A stretch of DNA of 8,332 nucleotides from Pseudomonadota bacterium (GTDB taxonomy: Bacteria > Pseudomonadota > Gammaproteobacteria > Pseudomonadales > Azotimanducaceae): the NCBI GenBank assembly GCA_027621895.1, contig JAQCAK010000061.1, positions 1-8,332 of the forward strand, read 5' to 3'. Below are positions 1-7,900 of this stretch, in pieces. The first letter of the stretch is position 1. Every line of letters starts with the position of its first letter. The position numbers and the translations under genes are program-made. The notes beneath the pieces are model-generated. The model was not told the origin of the DNA and did no database searches. It saw only the letters and a program-made list of their open reading frames with translations.

Positions 1-701
1 GCAGGATTCACCAGGTCGAAATGGCCAAGTCCATCAATGGCGATGTACCGGGCACCCTTCTCTCTGGCGAAGGTTTCTGACTGCAGAGGCGACACAATCG
101 TATCGCCGGTGCCATGAACCAGCACCGTCGGGGTCTGGCTGGGCAGCAACAGGGGCGATGCCGCCTGGTATCTCGCTGGCTGGGCCCCGGGAGATCCGCC
201 CAGCAGGGAAACTGTCGCCTGTTCACAGGAGCTGGTACCACCGGCGTAGGTGACCAGGTCAGAGATGGCCGCCAGCCCGACACAGGCCCTGATGCCGGGG
301 ACCTGTTCCTGGGCCGCCGCCCACAACGCCATATGGCCACCCGCAGAATGACCCATGACGATCAGGGATGACACCCGCTCCGCTGCCAGGGATACGCCCG
401 CCAGGATATCCTCGAAAGAACCGGGCCAGCCGCCACCGGTTTCGCCAACCCGGCGGTACTCAAGGGACCAGGTCTCGAAACCCAGCTGGTTGATGGCAGT
501 ACACAGGGGCCTGACATGATCCAGGCCATACTCGCTTAACCAGCAGCCACCGTGGATCATCAGGATGCCGGGCTTCTCTGGAGCGTCGCCATACCAGCCT
601 TCCAGGAACCGGGACCTGCCACCATAGGTCAGGTATTTGTCCGGCACACTGTGGGGCTGGGCCTGGACATCGGCGAAGCTGGATTGACGTCGGGCTGGCA
701 T
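1..701 (-). CDS. alpha/beta-hydrolase, HGG/GHSAGG esterase or kynurenine-formamidase-like (C-terminus cut by window edge)
   Basis: Translating the minus strand from the ATG at 701-699 gives 233 uninterrupted codons running off the left edge. A classical alpha/beta-hydrolase layout is visible. An oxyanion-hole motif HGGCW lies at residues 50-54, the nucleophile elbow GHSAGG at 117-122 (Ser119), the acid in HGTGD at 196-200 (Asp200), and the base in GLGHFD at 224-229 (His227). This is known of the BD-FAE / alpha-beta hydrolase fold-3 group, which includes arylformamidase (kynurenine formamidase) and small carboxylesterases. The segment EYRRVGETGGGWPGSFED (81-98) is also typical. An in-frame TGA at 719-717 and no other ATG, GTG or TTG between it and 701 fix the start. 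AGAGAAG about nine bases upstream is a plausible ribosome binding site. There is no signal peptide or membrane segment, so it is probably cytoplasmic. Only the last C-terminal residues should be missing. The substrate cannot be read from sequence, and no kynurenine-pathway gene is next to it. Confidence 0.9.
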   Translation of the reverse strand, partial: MPARRQSSFADVQAQPHSVPDKYLTYGGRSRFLEGWYGDAPEKPGILMIHGGCWLSEYGLDHVRPLCTAINQLGFETWSLEYRRVGETGGGWPGSFEDILAGVSLAAERVSSLIVMGHSAGGHMALWAAAQEQVPGIRACVGLAAISDLVTYAGGTSSCEQATVSLLGGSPGAQPARYQAASPLLLPSQTPTVLVHGTGDTIVSPLQSETFAREKGARYIAIDGLGHFDLVNP

Positions 702-753
702 CTGGTCATTCTTCTCTCAGAAGTAGGCGTCTATCATAACTGATGCATAACGG
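702..753. promoter_or_regulatory. 52-bp divergent intergenic region, presumed to hold both promoters
   Basis: This is the only non-coding DNA in the window. It separates the start of the hydrolase (minus) from that of the acyltransferase (plus). The only promoter-like element I see is a small AT-rich box at 732-738. It reads TATCAT on the plus strand (five of six matches to a sigma-70 -10) and TATGAT on the minus strand (also five of six). I find no convincing -35 at the right distance for either direction. A TTGACG at 684-689 lies inside the hydrolase gene but would need a poor -10 near 707. The promoter assignment is therefore inferred from the head-to-head layout more than from motifs. Confidence 0.35.
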
Positions 754-1599
754 ATGAATCCTGCATTGACTGCTATCAAACACCTGTACAGCACGATTAC
801 GGCCATCTGGGTCATTCTGAACCTGGGATTCTGGGTGCCCTTCCTGCTGTTGCTGACGGTGGTGCGATTTCTTTTCCAGAAAGCCCCGGCCGTCAGCCAG
901 GGCGCCTACACATTGATTGAATACATCTATCGCTCTGCGGTCGCGCTGGACAGTTTCTGGATGCTGCGGGTTGTGGGTATCCGTTTTGATGTAACCGGCG
1001 AGCTGCCGGATCACCCTGCCCCCATTGTCGTGGTCAACCACCAGGGCTGGTTTGATATCCCCATTGTTCAGGAAGTCATCACCGGGCGCGGTGGTCCCAT
1101 TCTCAAGTTCCTGATCAAGCGGCAACTGGTGTGGGTGCCCATCGTCGGCTGGATCTGCTGGGCGCTGAACTTTCCGCGCCTGTATCGCGGCTCCCATGAA
1201 GCAGCAAGAGAAAAAGACTATTCCGCCATCGAATCAGCGACCAGCTCACTCCGGAGTGAACGGGGGGCACTGCTGATTTTCGCCGAGGGAACAAGGTTCA
1301 CCCAGGCAAAGCACATCGACCAGGGCTCACGATACCAGCACCTGTTGAACCCGCGACCGGGCGGGCTGAAAATTGCCCTGGAATCTGTAGCGGCAGACAC
1401 GCCCGTGATTGATATCAGCATCGCCTATCAGGGTGACACGAATTTCTGGCGCTGCCTGAATGGCAGCACCCGGAGAATCTCCATTCGGCTCGTCTCACAC
1501 CTTGCCGGCGATATCCGTGACTCGCGGACCTGGCTCGATGCATGCTGGCGAGACAAGGACCAGTGGATCAGCCAGCAGCTGGATACGCCGGTCAGATAG
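754..1599 (+). CDS. PlsC-family lysophospholipid acyltransferase (YihG/LCLAT1-like, membrane-anchored)
   Basis: This is a complete gene of 281 codons from ATG 754 to TAG 1597-1599. It very likely transfers an acyl chain onto a lysophospholipid (1-acylglycerol-3-phosphate type) at the inner membrane. Motifs in order: a hydrophobic N-terminal anchor at about residues 15-41; block I NHQGWFD at 95-101, containing the catalytic H-x4-D pair His96/Asp101; a second hydrophobic stretch with block II-like NFPR at 139-142; block III FAEGTR at 176-181; and block IV around PGG (202-204) and TPV (216-218). Order, spacing and length fit the PlsC/LPLAT superfamily. The long N-terminal hydrophobic segment and the 280-residue size suit the YihG/LCLAT1-like subgroup better than the shorter canonical PlsC. 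The start has only a weak Shine-Dalgarno (AACGG), and an upstream ATG at 743 is out of frame and stops after four codons. The gene is divergent from the hydrolase. Its 3' end overlaps the convergent adhesin by 8 bp. Exact substrate is not decidable here. Confidence 0.92.
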   Translation: MNPALTAIKHLYSTITAIWVILNLGFWVPFLLLLTVVRFLFQKAPAVSQGAYTLIEYIYRSAVALDSFWMLRVVGIRFDVTGELPDHPAPIVVVNHQGWFDIPIVQEVITGRGGPILKFLIKRQLVWVPIVGWICWALNFPRLYRGSHEAAREKDYSAIESATSSLRSERGALLIFAEGTRFTQAKHIDQGSRYQHLLNPRPGGLKIALESVAADTPVIDISIAYQGDTNFWRCLNGSTRRISIRLVSHLAGDIRDSRTWLDACWRDKDQWISQQLDTPVR

Positions 1600-1984
1600 G
1601 CGCAAACATGTCAGCGTGGACGTAGACATCCACGATGCCATTGCTGAACAGGACATAACTGGACCCGTTACCGAAATAATCCAGCTCACTGCTGTCATTA
1701 GGTGCAGACCAGCCGTTATCCAGATCCAGCTCGCCAAAGTCTGTTGCGAGCCCCAGCGTATTGGCGTCCAGGTTGACCACATCACCGCTGTCGCCATTGA
1801 TAATGAGCTTCGTCTGGCCGTCAGGCAGGATCGAATCCAGTGAGTTATCACCCACGAAACTGAGAATGTCCGTCAAGCCCAGCGAGAGCACGTCATTCCC
1901 GTCTCCGTCAGCAAGATCGATGACTTCAAAATCCGCGAGATTGGTCACACCGGACAGATCAATACTGGCACTGGCTGACAGGTC
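1592..1984 (-). other. C-terminal cap and presumed type I secretion signal (residues 2117-2246)
   Basis: After the last RTX unit come DLSASASIDLSGVTNLADF, then FEVIDLADGDGNDVLSLGLTDILSF (2135-2159), a GQTKLIINGDSGDVVNL strand pair (2172-2188), a single tryptophan at 2208, and a final aromatic beta strand set, YVLFSNGIVDVYVHADMFAPI. In large T1SS adhesins the order E-x-I-D-L...L-x-L-x-D-I/V-L...L-x-I-x-G-D-x-G-D-x-V-x-L...W...Y-x-x-F/Y is a recurrent C-terminal module. Its last residues are thought to be read by the ABC exporter. The export assignment is by analogy. Confidence 0.7.
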
Positions 1985-4900
1985 GATCAGTGTATCCACA
2001 CCATTGCCACCAATGATGTAATCGAAACCGGCCCCGCCATCGATACTGTCCGCACCGTCGCCGGCATCAATGTAATCGCCACCACCGGCACCGGTGATCG
2101 TATCGTCGCCGCCGATGCCCACGATATGGTCATGCTCCGCACCACCCACCAGGATATCAGCGCCGCTGGAACCACGCAGGTCGCGGGGCAGGTCCAGGGT
2201 CAGGTCCGCAAACTGGAGCTGGTCAATATCTTCCAGGGTGTCCGTGCCATCCAGACCCAGGTTGTGAGTCACCGTGACAGTCGTGGAGGTACCAGCGCCA
2301 TTGACGCTGATCGTGTAGTCACTGCGACTACCTGAATAGTGGGCGACATCGATGCCTGCATCACCCAGCGACGAGCCATCGTTGCCGTCAATAAAGTCGT
2401 TGCCTGGGCCACCGGTCAGGTTATCGGCGCCGCTGCCCCCCAGGAGAACATCAATGCCATCGCCGCCATCGACCGTGTCATCGCCGCCTCCCGCATCGAC
2501 ATAGTCATCCCCGGCCAGGCCATTGACCGTATCATCGCCGTTGATCGCGACAATGTAATCTGCCAGCGAGGCGCCGGTCAGAACGTCCGCGAGGCTCGAA
2601 CCCCGAAGGTCGTAAGGAAGATCAATGGTCATATCGGCAAACTGCAGCCGTTCAATATCCGATACGGTGTCGGTTCCGTCGGAGCCAACCAGGTCAGTGA
2701 CCGTAAACGTCAACGTGCCGGTTGCACCTGCCAGCAGCGGATCCGGCGAAATATCGTAGTCCGAACGATTCCCCGAGAAGACTGCAATATCGATTTCCGT
2801 ATCGCCAAGATTGCCGGCGTCATTGCCATCCAGGACGTCGTTGCCGGAACCACCGGTGAGGACATCGGCTCCGATACCGCCATAGATCACATCATCACCG
2901 TCACCCCCGACCAGGTTGTCATCCAGGGCACCGCCGTCGATCGTGTCGTTACCACCAAGGCCGTCAATGATATCGCTGCCATTGTTGCCGTTAATGATGT
3001 CAGCGCCCTGGGATCCAGTGATGGTATCTGCCAGCGACGAGCCGTTGATAGTCAAGGGACCACTCAGCGGGCCATCTGCAAACTGGATGGATTCGACGCC
3101 GCTGATCACATCAACGCCATCCGTTCCCACGTTGTCGGTCACGGTGATGGTGACAACGCCGGCACTGTAGGTGGCGGTATAGGTATAGTCGGACTGGTTG
3201 CCCGCATACAGGATCTCGTCGTCCCCTGCACCGCCCTGGATCGTGTCATTGCCATCCGATCCCAGGAACAGGTCATTACCCGCCGTTCCCACCTGCAGGT
3301 CCGCTGACGCCTGGGCGTCGAGCACAAAGGTTTCTGTTGCCGTGCCGACACCATCTGTCGCACTTACCGTCACCGTACTGGTACCCGTAACGGCTGTACC
3401 GCTGATCACGGCATCCCCCGGCGGCGATGGTATTGAGGTCGAAACGGACGCCCATCCGGGCAACCCGATTGCCGAGGTGGTCAGCGCATCAAAATCCGGA
3501 TCACTGAACCCAATGGGCAGAGAGATGCTGTCTCTCGCGTTGATGATGACGGTATCAAAATCAGGGGAAATCAGGAACGGAGTCTGCGTGACGGTGATAC
3601 TGACAGTGGCGGTATCCGTGTTGAGTCCATCACTGATTCTGTAAACGAAGGAATCCGTGAAGTTGGCGGACCCATCGTGGGTGTAACTGAAGGTCCCATC
3701 CGGGTTCAGGGTGAATGCACTGGCAAAAGCAGGGGCCGACAGCGTCGTCGCGATCAGCGTATCGCCGTCGACGTCAGTATCACCGTCCAGCAGGCTGGTG
3801 CCCACATCCAGGTTCGCTTCCGTGGCCACCTCACCTTCCAGCACGGTGAAGCTTTCAGCGTCCGCGACGGGAGGGTCGTTCACGGCAATCAGGGACAGCG
3901 AAACAGTCGCCGTTGCGGTGGCAGAACCATCACTGACAGCGTAATCGAAGGATATGGCACCGAAGTAGTTGGTATCGGCCTGGAATTCAAGGGTCTGGCC
4001 ATCGCCCAGCAGGGTCACGGTGCCATTGGCGACAGCCACCGATCCGTTGGGCAGAACGCTGTTGCCATCAATGCCCGTGATCGTCAGCGGTGCCAGTTCA
4101 GGATCATAGTCATTCAGCGTCGGATTCAGGGTGATGGTACCCGTGTAGTCTTCCGGGTAGCTGCCCAGACTATCGTTGATCGCCACCGGCAGATCATTAA
4201 CTGGCGTGATGTTCACGGGAATGACCACACTGCTTAAGGCAGCCGGCCCCCCGCTGTTGCCCAGATCGTTGGCGGAAACAAACAAATTAGCCGTTGATGT
4301 CCCTGTATTGGTATCCGGGAATGGTTGCACTGAAAGAGTACCCAGCGCCGTGTTTATATCCGCCACGGTTCCCGTGAGCTGATAGTTGTTGAATGCCAGA
4401 GGCACACCCAGGTCCGTACTGGCCGCATTGCTTTGTGCCAGCGCATCTGCCGACGTGTTGTAGACTGCTGCATCGCGAGTGACGATACTCGAGATGTTCT
4501 CCAGTTCAGCCACTACATTCGCTGAAGAAAAGGTGGTGAACGGATCCGCTACCGGTGAAACGAACCGGGCTGTCACGAAGGTTTCGCCGACACCACCGCC
4601 CGCAGTGATCGAGTCAGCAAACAGCTGACCGCCATTGTTAAAGATCCAGATGTCAGCAACCGTGATGGCAGACTTGATGGTGGCATTGCCGTAGTCGAAC
4701 CGGATGAACACCTCGTTGCCTGCAGCTACTGACTGATTCAGGAGAGCATAGGTGTTCACAAAGCCTGCCAGGCTGACCGGCCCGGAGATAAAGATTTCAC
4801 CCGGCGCATTGATTTCCACCTGAATGTTACCTGAGCCGGCATCCACATCGCTGATAGAAACAGCGGGACTGAAGGACTGGTCTTCCAGTGTCGTGATTGA

Positions 4901-7900
4901 GGCCGGCGCCGTAATCTCAGGTGAATCATTCACCGGGGTAATTGTGAGGGTGATGGTCGCTGCCGCCGTCGAGGAACCATCGCTGATGGTATAACCGAAT
5001 GAAATCGGTCCCGAGTATTCGGCGTCGGCTTCAAACTCCAGGGTCTGGCTGTCCGCCTGTAGCGTAACCGAGCCATTGGCGACCAGCACTGTCTGGTTGG
5101 CCAGAATGGCATTCCCGTCGATCGCAGTCACGGTCAGCGGATCGCCGTCGGGGTCATAACTGTACAGCGAAGCATTTATCGAAATGACACCGGTATAGTC
5201 CTCTACGTAGTTCCCGTAAAAGATGTCATTAGCCTGTGGTGGATCAGGAACCGGCGTGATATCCAGTTGTATTGATGCGCTACTGGTCGCAGGCGCACCA
5301 CCGTTGTTACCCAGGTCGTTCACAAAAATACTGAACGTCGCTGCGCTGGTCGCAGTATTGAAGTCTGCGAAAGGCTGCACAGATAGCGAGGTCAGCGTCG
5401 TATTGACATCATCAACCGTTCCTTCCAGCTGGTAGTTGGAGAAAGAAAACGGCACGCCGCGTTCAGAAGCCACCTCATTGCTTTCCGCCAGGGCATCCGC
5501 CGCCGTATTGTAGAAAGCGGCATCAAAGGTTCCGCCTGGGGAAAACGTCTGCAGCTGGGTATTGAAATAGGTGAATGACCAGGGTGCAAACGGGTCAGCC
5601 GCGGGTGAGACAAATCGGGCTGTAAACGAGCTGTCCCCTGCCGCACCGCCATCAACGATGGAGTCTGCGGCGATCTGCGCACCTGCGGTGTACATGAAGA
5701 CGCCGGCTGGCGAAACCGCGTTCTTGAAGCTGGCATCAACCAGGTCAAATCGGATGAATATCTCGCCACCGGGTGCTACACCCTGCCCCAGCGTCGAGGA
5801 ACCCAGCTGCGTGGATCCGTAGAGAGAAGCCGGGCCCGTGATCGAAATGGCACCCGGGCCGGAGAGACTGACCAGAATGGGGTCGGTACCCGCGTCCGCA
5901 TCGCTGATCGAGATCACTGGACTGAAGGATGTGTCCTCGATCAGGGAAATTGAAGCCGGGGCCGTTATCACCGGGGCCACGTTCGGCGGCAGAACCGGTG
6001 GTGTTACCGTCAACGAAAACGAGGTGGTTGCTGTTGACTGTCCGTCATCTGCACCGACGACAATGGAGTAGGTACCCGCGTCTCCAGACTGTGGTGTGAT
6101 CGACAGGCTGTTGCCCGACAGCGTCACGAATGCCGGCTGACCCGACGAAAATATCGTCAGTGGATCGCCATCCGGATCGGTGAACCGGGACCCCAGGCCA
6201 ACCACCAGGTTGCCACCTTCAGCGATGGATATGGGACTGATCGGCGCAACCAGCTCCGGCGGACTGTTGCCGCTGACCACATCGACCGAAAAACTTGTGC
6301 TGGTCGTGTTCTCGCCATCGGAGGCACTGACCACGACATCAAAGGCATCGCCGGCATTCGCGCCGGCCGGATCGATGATCAGGGTCGCGCCGCTCAGCGT
6401 GACGAGACCGGACGTACTGCTGAAACTGTAGACCAGCGGAGTGCCTTCCGGATCCGAAAACACGCTGTTCAGATCCAGCGAGAAGGATTCATCCACCGCG
6501 ATGGACTGGTTACCGGGCGAAGTGGCAACAGGCGGCTCGTTCTGACCGAGAACCTCGACTGTTACCGTGCCTTCAGAGGTACGCCCGCCGGAATCACTGA
6601 CCTCATACGTAAAGGTATCGGTACCGGTAAAATCCGGTTCAGGGGCATAGGTAAAACTGCCGTCAACCGATACCGATACGGTACCGTTGGCTGGTGGCGT
6701 TGCCAGAGAAGCCGTGATCGGTTCGCCTTCCTGGTCGAGATCGTTCGCCAGCAGGTTGCCGGTGACGACCCCTGAATTACTGATGGTGAACTGGTCAGGA
6801 TTCGCCACGGGTGGTTCGTTCGTGGCGCCCACATTGAGCGTGACCCTGGCAGAGGAGACCGCGCCAAATTCATCGGTGACCTGGTAGACAAACTGGTCAG
6901 TGCCCAGGAACCCGTCGGCCGGCGTATAAACAAATGACCCGTCCGCGGCAAAACTCAGCGCGCCGGAAGCGGGCCGCGTGGTAATGGCGCTCACCGTCAG
7001 CTCCGCCCCATTGTCCACATCCGTGTCGTTGGCGAGCAGCCCCAGTTTTTCGTCAATCCTGTTGGGCTCTCCCCCGATCAGGCTGTACTGGTCAGCGTTG
7101 GCAACCGGCGCATCATTGACGCCGATGACCTCGAAAGTATAGCGTCCGGAACCGGTCGCATTGAACTCATCCCGTACTGTTACGCCAAAGGAATCGGTGC
7201 CAATCTCCCCCCGGGCCAGAAAATCCCAGGCATCACCCGGGTCAACAATAATACTGCCGATTGTCACCGTGCTGCGGGTGCCCGAGGTATCGATGGAGAC
7301 AACGGTCAGCTGATCGCCCAGATCCGAATCGGCGAAGATCGCTGAAAGCGGAATCTCGGTAGGACCCGCGCTGGCCTGAACCTCGAAGGGTTCCGCGGTT
7401 GTATTGATCACCGGCGGATCATTCCTGCCGGTCACGGTCACCGACACGGTCGCGGTTGACGTGAGCTCCCCATCGGAAACCGTGTAGGTGAAAGTGTCCG
7501 TGATGACCTCGCCAGCCCGCAGGTCATCAGGGGGCGTGTACCGAAGCCCCGCTGAAGACGAATTGCTGATAGTGCCCCGGCCACCGTCAACACTGATCAC
7601 GCTCAGGCTGTCGCCATCCGGATCGGTGTCGTTGCCGATCACATTGATCGTGATCGGCGAATCCTCCACCGCCACTGCCGAATCATCCTGCGCGACCGGC
7701 GCGCGATTGCTGCCCACCAGGCGAACCGTCAGGGTGGCTGAATCCGTCAGATCGCCCGTCTGCACCCGGTAAGTAAAGGTTTCGGTCGCCGTGTTTCCAG
7801 CCCCCAGGGATCCCAGCTGGTCCGCATCCGGTGTGTAAGTGACTCTGCCATTGGCAAAAGAAACTGTACCGCCTCGACTGCCCTCGCCGGAGATACCAAC

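Noticed and set aside
114..371. Short open frames on both strands in the first 740 bases (for example 114-371 plus, 8-340 minus, 552-743 plus)
   Set aside because: They are shadows of the alpha/beta-hydrolase, whose frame is complete across the region with catalytic motifs in the right order.
684..712. A sigma-70 promoter with TTGACG at 684-689 for the acyltransferase
   Set aside because: The hexamer 17 bp further on (CATTCT at 707-712) is a poor -10, and the site is inside the hydrolase coding region; not supported enough to annotate.
706..1197. A 163-codon open frame on the minus strand inside the acyltransferase
   Set aside because: The plus-strand frame carries all PlsC motifs. The antisense translation is Gln/His/Arg-rich with no domain.
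1560..1620. A bidirectional terminator between the convergent genes
   Set aside because: Only a tiny CCAGC-A-GCTGG palindrome is seen, with a one-base loop and no T-run, so it is not a credible intrinsic terminator.
1985..3289. CRISPR-like or satellite DNA repeat
   Set aside because: The short periodic DNA pattern is the 27-bp codon period of RTX nonapeptides in an open frame. The repeats are degenerate, with no constant repeat and unique-spacer structure.
2339..3307. A 322-codon open frame on the plus strand, opposite the RTX region
   Set aside because: It lies wholly antisense to the Gly/Asp repeats. Its translation is a low-complexity Ile/Val/Ala/Asp pattern produced by the complementary codons of the RTX repeats. 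It has no ribosome site or recognisable domain.
3875..5977. Recent duplication or assembly artefact
   Set aside because: The two copies differ at about half of their residues, with aligned indels and widespread DNA differences, so an artefact or recent slippage is excluded.
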